The notes under the pieces are model-generated. The model saw only the letters and a list, made by a program, of their open reading frames with translations. It was not told where the DNA came from and did not search any database. Of a stretch of DNA of 64,000 nucleotides, positions 27,485-36,618 are shown piece after piece; position 1 is the stretch's first letter, and every line of letters begins with the position of its first letter. The DNA is taken from contig NZ_CP092364.2 in assembly GCF_022370755.2 (NCBI RefSeq), positions 6,677,307 to 6,741,306 of the forward strand, written 5' to 3'. Origin of the DNA: Mycolicibacterium goodii. GTDB lineage: Bacteria; Actinomycetota; Actinomycetes; Mycobacteriales; Mycobacteriaceae. The position numbers were made by a program, and so were the translations under genes.

Positions 27485-28288
27485 GTGAACCAACCGATGA
27501 CGACGCCCGGCATGCTCAATTGGACTGCCGCGCCGGTGCAGTTGCCGGATATGCCGCCGATCCAGGCCGGTGAAGACGCCATGAGCATGACCATCGCCGG
27601 TTTGCTCCCGACGCTCCACGCGTCGCTTACCGCCAATGTCACGGCGTTGGCGGCCAAGGAGAACATGTTCAACGGCAAGCTGGGCGATGCCCAGGGTGCG
27701 TACGAGAACGCCGACCAGTCAGGGCAGCAGGGCGTCGGTCAGATCGGACAGATGATGGGTCAGCTCGGTCAGCTGGGCCAGATGGCGTCGCAGCCGGCCC
27801 AGATGGCCGGCGGCATGGGTGGTCAGTTCAGTTCGCTGATGGAGCCGCTCATGAAGGCCATGGAGGGTGCCAAGGGCGGCGGCGGTCCAGAAGGCGCGGG
27901 CGCGCCGGGCGGTCCCGGTGCACCCGGTGCTCCGATGGGGCCGAATCCGCAACAGCAGCAACAGGAACGCGAAGCTCAGCTCAACGAGCGTGACGCCAGA
28001 CAGAACGAGCGCGAGGAACACCTCAACCAACGCGAGGACCAGCAGAACCGCCGTGAGGCCGATCAGAATGATCGAGAGGCACATCTGAACGAACGTGCGG
28101 GCGCGTCGTCCTCGGCATCTTCGGCTGCTGCGCCCGCTGCGCCGGCACCGAGCGCTCCCGCGCCGGCCGCGCCTCCGGCGAGCGCAGCCGGCCCCGCTGA
28201 CGCCCGGCCCGCGCCCGGTCCTGTGCCGGTCACGCCGCATGAGCCGCCACGCCACAGCGGCGGCGACGATCTCGCTAAGCGGATGTAG
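27485..28288 (+). CDS. ESX-substrate-like protein with YxxxD signal and heptad repeats
   Basis: This 267-residue protein has an N-terminal helical pair (residues 30-75) ending in AYENADQSG, a YxxxD motif at 73-77 that is the known general secretion signal of mycobacterial type VII substrates (as in EspC, EspF and PE proteins). A Gln/Gly/Met-rich linker follows, then six 7-residue repeats (165-206) of the form xxNxREx, and a Pro/Ala-rich tail. There is no N-terminal signal peptide. The Shine-Dalgarno GGAGG lies about 7 nt before the GTG start. It forms a two-gene unit with the WxG protein. No ESX machinery gene is in the window, so which ESX system would export it is unknown. Confidence 0.75.
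   Translation: MNQPMTTPGMLNWTAAPVQLPDMPPIQAGEDAMSMTIAGLLPTLHASLTANVTALAAKENMFNGKLGDAQGAYENADQSGQQGVGQIGQMMGQLGQLGQMASQPAQMAGGMGGQFSSLMEPLMKAMEGAKGGGGPEGAGAPGGPGAPGAPMGPNPQQQQQEREAQLNERDARQNEREEHLNQREDQQNRREADQNDREAHLNERAGASSSASSAAAPAAPAPSAPAPAAPPASAAGPADARPAPGPVPVTPHEPPRHSGGDDLAKRM
27977..28102 (+). repeat. Six 21-bp (7-codon) coding repeats, xxNxREx heptads
   Basis: Codons 165-206 read QLNERDA, RQNEREE, HLNQRED, QQNRREA, DQNDREA, HLNERAG. Asn3, Arg5 and, mostly, Glu6 are invariant. The pattern predicts a highly charged, extended helix or coiled coil. Confidence 0.9.
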
Positions 28289-28634
28289 GTCAGCTGACGA
28301 AGTATCAGCAACCATTACACGTTTGTCGTATGGGTAGTGCAGCCGTTGCTGAACGTGCGCAACCAGGGAGAATCTGAGCGTCTAGCCGAGCTATCCTCAC
28401 GGCGATCGAGGGCGTCGCTCTGTCGCACTTTCTCGCCGGTGAGGGCGGAAATCGCCTGCAGGTTGTTGTTTAGGGAACCGTGGGTATGGATGTCGGGGTC
28501 CTAAACCGACGAATAGTATGAAACAGCGCGCTAGCTGCGTAGATGCGACCACGGATTTCGTATGCGCCGGCGTTCGAGAGAGTCCGATTTCTTACCACTG
28601 CAACCTTTGCTAAGAATACGCTTCGCGGCCCGTT
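28289..28634. other. Intergenic region without gene, upstream part of the LuxR-regulator promoter region
   Basis: I see no convincing coding sequence on either strand. The base composition is visibly lower in GC than the flanking genes. It may hold regulator binding sites for the exopolysaccharide cluster, but no clear palindrome was found. Confidence 0.5.
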
Positions 28635-28664
28635 GACCGCCGTTACGGCAAATGCCTACCATCG
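28635..28664 (+). promoter_or_regulatory. Sigma-A-like promoter upstream of leader peptide and LuxR regulator
   Basis: TTGACC at 28635-28640 and TACCAT at 28659-28664 are separated by 18 nt, close to the mycobacterial SigA consensus. Transcription would start near 28671, about 50 nt before the leader ORF. Confidence 0.55.
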
Positions 28665-28722
28665 GCGCACCTTGGATCTGGGTTAAGAAACGCCCATCCG
28701 TGCGGGGAGGACCGGTTTGATC

Positions 28723-28812
28723 ATGATGTGTTCACACGGGGTTGTGGTTCTGACCAGGCGAGATCACCCGCTGATGCAGGTGATGTCTGCGGCAGCACCC
28801 CTCAAGTACTGA
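28723..28812 (+). CDS. Possible 29-codon leader peptide upstream of LuxR regulator
   Basis: The ORF begins ATGATG and encodes MMCSHGVVVLTRRDHPLMQV followed by MSAAAPLKY. It stops at TGA 28810-28812, one base before the regulator's ATG at 28814. A GGGGAGG ribosome site lies 12 nt before the first ATG, whereas the regulator itself has no Shine-Dalgarno. Translational coupling is therefore likely if the regulator's start is right. The peptide has no recognisable family. Confidence 0.5.
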   Translation: MMCSHGVVVLTRRDHPLMQVMSAAAPLKY

Positions 28813-28813
28813 A

Positions 28814-29731
28814 ATGGAAGAGTTTTCAGGAACTTCGGCGGAACTCGAGGGCCATGACGTGCGAACAGTTGCCGCCGACAACGAGTTGCTCAGCGCTCCG
28901 GTAGGCGAGGCCACCGAGTCGGTGTGTGCGTACACGCCGAACAACGGACGTCGGCCAGCAAACGGCCGCATCCATCAACTGTCCCGCGAAGAGTGGCGCG
29001 GGGGGCTGCCACCTTCGCCCGCAGGAACGTGGGGGGAGTCCTATCGCGAGGCGACGGACGGGGCGGGTCTGCTCCGCGACGCACGCGTTCTGATCGTCGG
29101 CGACTGCACCCTCTACCGCGACTACCTCGCCGCGGTACTGGCTTCACACGGTGCCGTGGCACCCGGGGTTGCGTGGGATCTACCGTCGTTGGTCGCGTCG
29201 TACGAGACCACTGTCCCCCGCGTCATCCTGCTGGACATGTCGACGCGGAACAGCGCGATGTTGCTGCGGCAGGCGTTGCAACTCAGCCCGCACGTACGCG
29301 TGATCGTCATGGGTGTATCAGAGGATGACGAGCCTGAGATCGTCGCGTGTGCCGAGGCCGGAGTGGCCGGTTATCACCTGCGGTCGGATTCGCTCAAAGA
29401 TCTTCTTGTATTGATACACAAAGTTGCTGCGGGAGAGTCGCTGTGTTCGCCGAGAGTGTCGGCGATCCTTCTGCGACGCTTGTCGGACCTGGCGTCGCAG
29501 CGGCAACCGACCGCCAAGGAACTGGTCCTTACGTCCCGGGAGATCCAGATCCTTCGATTGTTGGAGATGGGTCTTTCGAATCGGGACATTGCCGACCAGC
29601 TCTGCATCGCTGTCCACACCGTCAAAAATCACGTGCACAGTCTGTTGGCCAAGCTCGGCGTCAGTACGCGGGCCCAGGCGGCGGCCATGGCACGCTCCAC
29701 GGTGTTCACCGAACAGGCTCTCGGGAACTAG
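28814..29731 (+). CDS. LuxR/NarL-type response regulator with degenerate receiver domain
   Basis: This 305-residue protein has an unusual ~88-residue N-terminal extension, a receiver-like domain (residues 90-205, LIVGDCTLYRDYL, phospho-site-like LLDMS with Asp141) and a LuxR helix-turn-helix at ~238-295 (LTSREIQILRLLEMGLSNRDIA, VKNHVHSLLAKLGV). Only one acidic residue (Asp97) sits at the usual Asp-Asp pocket, and the conserved lysine is Arg190 (GYHLR). Phosphorylation may thus be absent or altered. No sensor kinase is nearby. The following gene starts the exopolysaccharide cluster, so local regulation of that cluster is the natural inference. A start further downstream near residue 88 cannot be excluded. 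Confidence 0.85.
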   Translation: MEEFSGTSAELEGHDVRTVAADNELLSAPVGEATESVCAYTPNNGRRPANGRIHQLSREEWRGGLPPSPAGTWGESYREATDGAGLLRDARVLIVGDCTLYRDYLAAVLASHGAVAPGVAWDLPSLVASYETTVPRVILLDMSTRNSAMLLRQALQLSPHVRVIVMGVSEDDEPEIVACAEAGVAGYHLRSDSLKDLLVLIHKVAAGESLCSPRVSAILLRRLSDLASQRQPTAKELVLTSREIQILRLLEMGLSNRDIADQLCIAVHTVKNHVHSLLAKLGVSTRAQAAAMARSTVFTEQALGN

Positions 29732-29766
29732 GCCTGGATCCAGTCCGAAGTTCGATCTGATGGTCT

Positions 29767-30039
29767 ATGTACCAACGGCTTTCGGGCCTCGATAGTGAGA
29801 AGGTGTTTGCGGGGGTAGCTCGGAGCGGGGCCACGGGATCGCTGAGGACCGATCGTGGTGCAGGTCCGGCAATCGCGGTGCAGGCACCGGGAATGGCCCA
29901 CACCGATATCGATGCCATCGTCTTCGGATCGCCAAAGACCGCTCACCACAAAGAGATCTACCCATTCTCGTCACCGCGGCGAGTGCGGGGCCAGATCGCG
30001 GGAAGACCGTTAGCTGTTCCTGCCGAAGGGAGCCGGTGA
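29767..30039 (+). CDS. Uncertain small ORF before the GlmS-like gene
   Basis: This 90-codon frame fills the gap between the regulator and the GlmS-like gene, and its stop overlaps the next start as TGATG. No Shine-Dalgarno is visible and the sequence (MYQRLSGLDSEKVFAGVARS...) has no recognisable family. The overlap favours it; everything else is neutral. If it is not coding, this 307-bp gap holds nothing else I can identify. Confidence 0.3.
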   Translation: MYQRLSGLDSEKVFAGVARSGATGSLRTDRGAGPAIAVQAPGMAHTDIDAIVFGSPKTAHHKEIYPFSSPRRVRGQIAGRPLAVPAEGSR

Positions 30040-31826
30040 TGTGCGGAATTATCGCCTGCCATACCGATCGGCCGGCTGCGGAGTATCTGCGAGTGGGATT
30101 GCGCAGACTCGAGTACCGCGGATACGACTCGGTGGGGGTGGCGCTCAGAACCGTCAGCGGCGATATCGCCCGACTGAGAACCACCGGGCGTATCGGTGCG
30201 CTGGAAAGCCTGTTGGACGAGTGGTCGGGACCGCAGCTCGATGGTGTCGGCATCGGGCACACGCGGTGGGCGACCCATGGTGCAGTGACCGAGCGCAATG
30301 CGCATCCCCACGTCGACTGCACCGGGCAAATCAGTCTGGTGCACAACGGGATCATCGAGAACGCCGCGGGGCTCCGGGTGGCACTGGCGGGCAGTGGCCA
30401 CACGTTCGCCACGACGGTGGACAGCGAGGTGCTGTGCCACTTGATCGAAGACGAACTTCGTGACCGTGCCGATCTGGTCACTGCCGTACAGCGGGCGCTG
30501 TGCAAGGTGCAGGGATCATGGGCGATCGCCGTCCTGGATCGGTATTCCGGCCGGATCGTCGTCGCGGCCGACGGTTCGCCGCTACTGGTCGCCCACACCG
30601 AACACGGTGACTTCGCGGCCAGTGACATCGCCGCGATCGCCGACTGGGCCGACGAGTTCCGTGTTCTGGAAAGCGGTGACGTGGTCGAGCTGTCCGACGA
30701 TGGCCGATGGACCCGCTCGGGCGTCATTGCTTCACCGCCGGCCGCAACGCGCTGCACGCTCAGGGGCGCCGACGTGGAGCTCAACGGCTACACCGACTAC
30801 ATGGCGAAGGAGATCGACGAACAGCCAGAGGCGGTCACTCGGGTTCTCGATCACCTGGGAGACCGGATCGCCACCGGTGCGCTCTGGCGCGAGTTCGGCC
30901 TTCCCCCCTTCGAACGTCTGCGGGTGATCGGTTGCGGCACATCGCTGAACGCCGGGAGTGTGATCGGCAACCTGGCGCGTGAGCTCGGTGCGATACCGGT
31001 GATCACCACCGTGGCAAGCGAGGCAGCGGCAGAGGTGCCGGAGTCCGCACAGATCTGCATTGCGATCAGCCAGTCCGGAGAGACCGCGGACGTGCTGCGT
31101 GCCGTGGAGTCGCCTGCGGTGGGGGCGTCACCCCTGGTGGCGCTCACCAACAGTTCGCATTCCACCTTGGCGCGGTTGGCCGATGCTGTCGTCGGATGCT
31201 CGGCCGGCCCCGAGATCGGTGTCGCGGCCACGAAAACCTTCACCTGTCAGATAGTCACCGGAACCGCGCTCATGATCTCCGCGCTCGTCGCGACGAGGCG
31301 GATCTCCACGGTGTGCGCCGGCCGACTCGTGGACGGCCTCTTGCGGGTACCTGACGAACTCGTCGCCGCAACGTCGATCGCGAAGCGGGTGCTGCCGCAG
31401 ATCGTCGATGAGTTGGTGGACTCCACCGGCTTCATCTTCATCGCACGGGGGTCGGGTCTTCCGTATGCCGCCGAGGGGGCGCTGAAACTCAAAGAGCTCA
31501 CCTATCGGTGGGCAGAGCATCATCCGGCGGGAGAACTCAAGCACGGCCCGCTGGCACTGGTCGGCCAGGACACGCCTGTCGTGGTGATCGACAACGGGGA
31601 CCAGAAGCTGGGCTGCAATGTTGCCGAGGTCCGCGCACGTGGTGGTCGGGTCATCTCGATCGGGCCGGCCGGTAGCAGCATCCCGGTGGTCGGGCTCAAC
31701 CGCGCCCCGTGGGGGCCACTTCAGGCGACCGTGCCCTTGCAAATCCTCGCGCGCACCCTGGCGCTGGCCCTCGGGCACGACGTCGACAAGCCGCGCAACC
31801 TGGCCAAGTCGGTGACGGTGGAGTGA
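30039..31826 (+). CDS. Glutamine-fructose-6-phosphate aminotransferase paralogue (GlmS-like)
   Basis: This 595-residue protein begins MCGIIAC, giving the N-terminal nucleophile Cys of class II glutamine amidotransferases. It has RLEYRGYDSVGV, HTRWATHG, and two SIS isomerase domains (GCGTSLNAGSVI; ARGSGLPYAAEGALKLKE), with KEIDEQPEA before the first and the family C terminus DKPRNLAKSVTVE. GlmS makes glucosamine-6-phosphate from fructose-6-P and glutamine. The ATG at 30039 is required to expose the Cys; a GTG one codon upstream is excluded. An AAGGGAG ribosome site precedes it. As mycobacteria have a housekeeping glmS elsewhere, this copy probably supplies amino sugar to the polysaccharide. 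Confidence 0.92.
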   Translation: MCGIIACHTDRPAAEYLRVGLRRLEYRGYDSVGVALRTVSGDIARLRTTGRIGALESLLDEWSGPQLDGVGIGHTRWATHGAVTERNAHPHVDCTGQISLVHNGIIENAAGLRVALAGSGHTFATTVDSEVLCHLIEDELRDRADLVTAVQRALCKVQGSWAIAVLDRYSGRIVVAADGSPLLVAHTEHGDFAASDIAAIADWADEFRVLESGDVVELSDDGRWTRSGVIASPPAATRCTLRGADVELNGYTDYMAKEIDEQPEAVTRVLDHLGDRIATGALWREFGLPPFERLRVIGCGTSLNAGSVIGNLARELGAIPVITTVASEAAAEVPESAQICIAISQSGETADVLRAVESPAVGASPLVALTNSSHSTLARLADAVVGCSAGPEIGVAATKTFTCQIVTGTALMISALVATRRISTVCAGRLVDGLLRVPDELVAATSIAKRVLPQIVDELVDSTGFIFIARGSGLPYAAEGALKLKELTYRWAEHHPAGELKHGPLALVGQDTPVVVIDNGDQKLGCNVAEVRARGGRVISIGPAGSSIPVVGLNRAPWGPLQATVPLQILARTLALALGHDVDKPRNLAKSVTVE

Positions 31827-31862
31827 CGTGATGCAGATGAACGCTCAGAAAGTCGGAATGCG

Positions 31863-32819
31863 ATGAGGTTCTTGGTAACCGGCGCTGCCGGCTTCATCGG
31901 GTCCAACCTCGTCGACCGTCTGCTGGCCGACGGCCATCAGGTGATCGGTGTCGACAACTTCTTCACCGGCGATCCGTCCAATCTCGAATCGGCGATGGAA
32001 CGCGGAAGCTCGATCGGTCGTGGATTCACCATGGTGAGGGCTGACATCCAAGCTCCCGAACTGACCGACATCGTCGCGGGCGCGTGTCCTCATGTGGTCT
32101 TCCATCTGGCGGCACGGCTCGAGCATGATGCCGCGCACCCGGATCCGCTCGTCGACGCCCGCACCAACGTGCTCGGCACCATCAACCTCCTGGAGGCGTG
32201 CAGGGTGGTCGGCGTGCGAAGGATCGTCTACGCCACGTCCGAGAATTCCGCATACGGGGTGGAGCCGCTGTCGTCCCATGCGGCAGCGAAACTCTCGGCC
32301 GAGCTGTACCTGCGGGCGTATGCCGAGATGTACGGTCTGGCACCGATCTGTCTTGCGCTGTCCAACGTCTACGGGCCGCGTCAGCGCCCCCACGGTGTCG
32401 CGGCACTCATCACGGTCCTTGCCAGCGCCATGGTTACGGGCCGGCCGTACGTCGTGAACCGGGACCATGCCGACGCACACGACTTTGTGTATGTCGGCGA
32501 CGTCGTCGACGCGTTCGTGCGAGCTGCGCATGCACCACTCGGGACGGTCGGAACCTTCGACATCAGCGGGACCCACGTCACGGCCACCGACATCCACCAC
32601 GCGATTGCCGCGGTGCTCGACGAAGCAGCACCGTCAGATGCCATCGGGGAGGGGAGCAGGGAATTGATCGAAAACGTTGTTTGCACCGACACGGAAGACG
32701 AACTCGGGTGGAAACCCGCCGTGAGCCTTATGCATGGCATTCGGCAGACCGTCGAATGGCTGTGTCAGACACTCGAACCTAATTGTTTGCCAGCGGACTT
32801 CGTTGCAGAAGGTGCATGA
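31863..32819 (+). CDS. NAD-dependent epimerase/dehydratase lacking the catalytic tyrosine
   Basis: This 318-residue extended SDR has the NAD site VTGAAGFIGSNLVDRLLADG, D31 for NAD, HLAAR, and SNVYGPRQRP. Relatives include UDP-glucose/UDP-GlcNAc 4-epimerases and UDP-glucuronate decarboxylase. Where these have YxxxK, this protein reads SSHAAAK, with His139 in place of Tyr and Lys143 kept. The preceding loop is also shortened (SENSAYGVEPLSS). Activity may be altered or lost. It lies 36 nt after the GlmS-like gene and overlaps the initiating transferase by ATGA. Confidence 0.87.
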   Translation: MRFLVTGAAGFIGSNLVDRLLADGHQVIGVDNFFTGDPSNLESAMERGSSIGRGFTMVRADIQAPELTDIVAGACPHVVFHLAARLEHDAAHPDPLVDARTNVLGTINLLEACRVVGVRRIVYATSENSAYGVEPLSSHAAAKLSAELYLRAYAEMYGLAPICLALSNVYGPRQRPHGVAALITVLASAMVTGRPYVVNRDHADAHDFVYVGDVVDAFVRAAHAPLGTVGTFDISGTHVTATDIHHAIAAVLDEAAPSDAIGEGSRELIENVVCTDTEDELGWKPAVSLMHGIRQTVEWLCQTLEPNCLPADFVAEGA

Positions 32820-34372
32820 TGACCGCTCAGATCTCGAACTTCGACAATCAGTTCGGCACCCGTCCGTCGGTGGACTTACCGAGGGTCGACTCGTTCGTGG
32901 CGGGAACGAACATCTCGATCAAGTTGCCGCCGAGCAGTGTTTTCCAGCGGTCGAACTGGCAGAAGAGGTACTCCGCCTATCTGCTGATGACCGATACCGT
33001 GGTGATCGCACTTTCGGTGGGTTTTGCCCAACTCGTCCGGTTCGGCCCGACGCTGCACCCGTGGGGATATCCGAAGTTCTACGTGCCTGCCTTCTCGATA
33101 CTGTTCGCGATCGCCTGGCTGCTGGCCCTGTCGGCACTGCGTACTCGCTCGCCACGTATCACCGCGGCATGTGTCGACGAATATCGCCGTGTCGCGGCCG
33201 CATCGTTCTGGACGTTCGGGGCGATCGCCATGGTGTCACTGCTACTGAAGCTGGACATCGCGCGTGGCTACCTCGCGGTGGCTCTTCCGGTGGGCACGCT
33301 CGGTCTGCTGCTCGGCCGCCGCTTCTGGCACCGACACGTCGCCCGTGAACGTGTCGCGGGCCGGTATCGAACGGCGGTTCTGGCGTTCGGCGAAATCGAC
33401 GCGGTCACCGAACTCGCCGGTGAACTGTCCCGAAATCCCGCGGACGGGTATCACGTTGTGGGTGTCGGTATTCCGCGATATGGCCGACCACGAGGCGAGT
33501 TCGTGACGGTGAACGGACACCGGATACCGATAATCGGCGGCGAAGCCGAGATGCTTGATGCGGTCCACACCTGCGGCGCCGACACCGTCGCGATCGCCGG
33601 CACCGAAGCCTTCGGCGTCCGCGGAATTCGAAGACTACTGTGGCAATTGGAGCCTCTCGGGGTGGACCTGGTGGTGTCGACGGGCGCCATGGATGTGGCG
33701 CTCTCGCGCATGGTTATGCAGCCCATAGCGGGAATTCCGCTGCTGCACATCGAGAAGCCGCTATACCGGAATGCCAAGCGATTCCAGAAGTATCTGTTCG
33801 ACATGAGCTTTGCGCTCGCCGTGCTCATCGTGACTTCGCCACTTCTACTAATGACGGCCATGGCGATCAAGGTGACCAGCAGAGGGCCGGTGTTCTACTC
33901 GGCGGAACGGATCGGTGTCGACGGCAAGCTGTTCTCGATGCTGAAGTTCCGCACGATGGTTCAGAACGCGGATCAGCTGCTCGACGACCTGAAGGAACTG
34001 AACGAGTCCGACGGTCTACTGTTCAAGATTCACGATGATCCGCGTGTGACAAGGGTCGGTCGGATCCTGAGGCGCCTGAGCATCGATGAGCTTCCACAGT
34101 TCATCAACGTGCTCCGAGGTGAGATGAGCGTCGTCGGACCCCGTCCACCGTTGCGGCGCGAGGTCGAGGAGTACGACTGCGAGATCCTACGCAGGCTGCT
34201 CGTGAAACCGGGAGTGACCGGCCTGTGGCAGGTGAGCGGTCGGTCGGACCTGTCGTGGGATCAGGCGGTTCGGCTCGATCTGTCCTATGTCGACAACTGG
34301 TCCATGATCGGTGACATCTTGATCGTGGCAAAGACATTCGGCGCGGTTCTGCGCAAAGACGGCGCGTACTGA
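32816..34372 (+). CDS. Polyprenyl-phosphate sugar-1-phosphate transferase (WbaP/CpsE type)
   Basis: This ~518-residue membrane protein has about four N-terminal helices (residues 50-190), a Rossmann-like middle domain (GGEAEMLDAVHTCGADTVAIAG), a fifth helix (FDMSFALAVLIVTSPLLLM) and a C-terminal bacterial sugar transferase domain (MLKFRTMVQNAD, LRRLSIDELPQFINVLRGEM, VGPRPPLRREVE, KPGVTGLWQVSGRS). Such enzymes start repeat-unit assembly by moving a sugar-1-phosphate onto decaprenyl/undecaprenyl phosphate. The start ATG overlaps the epimerase stop; the second ATG at 32819 is equally possible. Confidence 0.95.
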   Translation: MMTAQISNFDNQFGTRPSVDLPRVDSFVAGTNISIKLPPSSVFQRSNWQKRYSAYLLMTDTVVIALSVGFAQLVRFGPTLHPWGYPKFYVPAFSILFAIAWLLALSALRTRSPRITAACVDEYRRVAAASFWTFGAIAMVSLLLKLDIARGYLAVALPVGTLGLLLGRRFWHRHVARERVAGRYRTAVLAFGEIDAVTELAGELSRNPADGYHVVGVGIPRYGRPRGEFVTVNGHRIPIIGGEAEMLDAVHTCGADTVAIAGTEAFGVRGIRRLLWQLEPLGVDLVVSTGAMDVALSRMVMQPIAGIPLLHIEKPLYRNAKRFQKYLFDMSFALAVLIVTSPLLLMTAMAIKVTSRGPVFYSAERIGVDGKLFSMLKFRTMVQNADQLLDDLKELNESDGLLFKIHDDPRVTRVGRILRRLSIDELPQFINVLRGEMSVVGPRPPLRREVEEYDCEILRRLLVKPGVTGLWQVSGRSDLSWDQAVRLDLSYVDNWSMIGDILIVAKTFGAVLRKDGAY

Positions 34373-34381
34373 GGACGGATC

Positions 34382-35260
34382 ATGCGTGGGATCATCTTGG
34401 CAGCCGGACTCGGCTCGCGCCTGTACCCGATCACCATCGGAGTCAGCAAGCAATTGCTGCCCGTCTACGACAAGCCGATGGTGTATTACCCGTTGTCGAC
34501 GTTGATACTCGCAGGCATCCGTGACGTCCTGGTGATCACCGCCCCCGTGGATGCACGCGCCTTCAGCGCGTTGCTCGGTGACGGCTCGCAGTTCGGGATG
34601 AACATCGAGTACGCCGTTCAGCCGAAGCCAGAGGGAATCGCCCAGGCCTTCGACATCGGTCGCAGCTTCATCGGTTCGGACCGTGTTGCTCTGGCCCTCG
34701 GCGACAACATCTTCCATGGTCCCAAGCTGGGTGCCAGCCTGAGCAGGTTCGGCGCCATCGACGGCGCGGGGATTTTCGCCTACCGTGTCGCCGACCCGAC
34801 CGCCTACGGTGTGGTCGAGTTCGACGACCAATGTCGCGCGGTGTCCCTCGAGGAGAAGCCGAAGGTACCGCGATCCGAGTACGCCGTTCCAGGTCTGTAC
34901 TTCTACGACAACGACGTGATCGAGATCGCCGCCGGCCTGAAGCCATCGGATCGCGGCGAACTCGAGATCACCGATGTCAACGGCGCATATCTCGACCAGG
35001 GCCGGTTGTCGGTCGAGGAGCTTCCGCGCGGCACGGCGTGGTTGGACACGGGGACGTTCGACTCGCTACTGGACGCAGGCAGTTACGTCCGCACGATCGA
35101 GCAACGGCAAGGTCTGAAGGTCGGAGTGCCGGAGGAAGCTGCGTGGCGCCGCGGGCTCATCGACGACGACACGCTGCGTGAGCGCGGTGAACTTCTCTAC
35201 AAGTCCGGATACGGGAACTACCTGCTGCGTCTGCTGGACGGTTGGGGGGCACCGGCATGA
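34382..35260 (+). CDS. rmlA: Glucose-1-phosphate thymidylyltransferase
   Basis: This 292-residue nucleotidyltransferase has [50 protein letters not shown] and [20 protein letters not shown], the set diagnostic of RmlA. It makes dTDP-glucose from glucose-1-P. It starts 9 nt after the transferase stop and overlaps ugd by ATGA. It is presumably a second copy dedicated to this cluster, because mycobacteria need housekeeping RmlA for the cell-wall linker. RmlB and RmlD are not in the window. Confidence 0.95.
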   Translation: MRGIILAAGLGSRLYPITIGVSKQLLPVYDKPMVYYPLSTLILAGIRDVLVITAPVDARAFSALLGDGSQFGMNIEYAVQPKPEGIAQAFDIGRSFIGSDRVALALGDNIFHGPKLGASLSRFGAIDGAGIFAYRVADPTAYGVVEFDDQCRAVSLEEKPKVPRSEYAVPGLYFYDNDVIEIAAGLKPSDRGELEITDVNGAYLDQGRLSVEELPRGTAWLDTGTFDSLLDAGSYVRTIEQRQGLKVGVPEEAAWRRGLIDDDTLRERGELLYKSGYGNYLLRLLDGWGAPA

Positions 35261-36618
35261 GGATGGTGGTGTTGGGCACCGGATATCTCGGAGCCACCCA
35301 TGCGGCGTGCATGGCCGAGCTGGGTCATGAAGTCCTCGGGGTGGATATCGATCCGGCCAAGCTCGCGAAACTGGAAGCGGGTGAGGTGCCGTTCTTCGAA
35401 CCCGGGCTCTCCGAGGTGCTCAGAAGACACACCACCAGCGGGCGTCTGCGCTTCTCGCCCTCGTACGACGAAGCGGTCGCCTTCGCCGATGTCTTCTTCG
35501 TCGCCGTTGCGACGCCGCAGAAGAAGGGCGATTACGGCGCCGATCTCAGCTTCGTCGATGCCGTGATCGCCAGCCTGGCACCGCTGTTGGACAAGCCCGC
35601 GGTGATCATCGGGAAGTCGACGGTCCCCGTGGGGACCGCCGCGAGGCTTGCTTCCCGGGTGCGGGCTCTTGCACCGGCACGTGAGGCCGTCGAACTGGCG
35701 TGGAACCCCGAGTTCCTGCGGGAAGGCTTCGCAGTTCAAGGGACACTGCACCCCGACCGTCTCGTTCTCGGTATCGAGCGGCCCGGTGCGGGTCGCGCCG
35801 AGGGGGTGGTGCATGAGATCTACGCCGAGTTGATCGCCGACGGCGTTCCGTTCATCGTGACCGATCTCGCCACCGCCGAGCTGGTGAAGGTATCGGCGAA
35901 TGCGTTTCTCGCAACCAAGATCTCGTTCATCAATGCCATAGCCGAGGTTTGCGAGGCGGTGGACGCAGACGTCACCGTCCTCGCCGATGCGATCGGTTAC
36001 GACGGGCGGATCGGGCGGCGGTTCCTCAACGCGGGCATAGGCTTCGGTGGAGGTTGTCTGCCGAAGGACATCCGGGCATTCATGGCCAGGGCAGGTGAAC
36101 TGGGCGCCAACCAGGCACTGACGTTCCTGCGTGAAGTCGACAGCATCAACATGCGGCGCAGGACGCGGGTGGTCGAGATCGCCCGGGAGACCTGCGGGGG
36201 GAGCTTCATCGGCGCCCGGGTTGCCGTCCTCGGCGCGGCATTCAAACCGGATTCCGACGATGTGCGGGACTCACCGGCGCTGAACGTCGCAGGCCAGATC
36301 CAGCTGCAGGGGGCGTGTGTGAACGTGTTCGACCCCCAGGCGATGGACAACTCGCGCGCATTGTTCCCGACGTTGAACTACGCGACTTCTGCTTTCGAGG
36401 CCTGCGAAGGCGCCGACGTGGTTCTGGTTCTGACCGAATGGGCAGAGTTCCGTGCGATCGATCCTGCCGCGCTGAGAACGACGGTCAGATCTGCCGTGGT
36501 GATCGACGGGCGCAACTGCCTGGACGCCAAAGCGTGGCAGGCGGCCGGTTGGCACTACCGGGCCCTGGGCAGGCCCGCGTTGCCGCGCGAGTTGAGTGCA
36601 TCGGTGAATGCGCAATGA
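35257..36618 (+). CDS. ugd: UDP-glucose 6-dehydrogenase
   Basis: This 453-residue enzyme has the N-terminal NAD fold ([20 protein letters not shown]), [33 protein letters not shown], the central [20 protein letters not shown], the catalytic cysteine loop [16 protein letters not shown], and a C-terminal domain with [17 protein letters not shown]. It oxidises UDP-glucose to UDP-glucuronic acid. The presence of this gene and of a PssD/PssE-type transferase next to it suggests that glucuronic acid is part of the repeat unit. Confidence 0.95.
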   Translation: MRMVVLGTGYLGATHAACMAELGHEVLGVDIDPAKLAKLEAGEVPFFEPGLSEVLRRHTTSGRLRFSPSYDEAVAFADVFFVAVATPQKKGDYGADLSFVDAVIASLAPLLDKPAVIIGKSTVPVGTAARLASRVRALAPAREAVELAWNPEFLREGFAVQGTLHPDRLVLGIERPGAGRAEGVVHEIYAELIADGVPFIVTDLATAELVKVSANAFLATKISFINAIAEVCEAVDADVTVLADAIGYDGRIGRRFLNAGIGFGGGCLPKDIRAFMARAGELGANQALTFLREVDSINMRRRTRVVEIARETCGGSFIGARVAVLGAAFKPDSDDVRDSPALNVAGQIQLQGACVNVFDPQAMDNSRALFPTLNYATSAFEACEGADVVLVLTEWAEFRAIDPAALRTTVRSAVVIDGRNCLDAKAWQAAGWHYRALGRPALPRELSASVNAQ

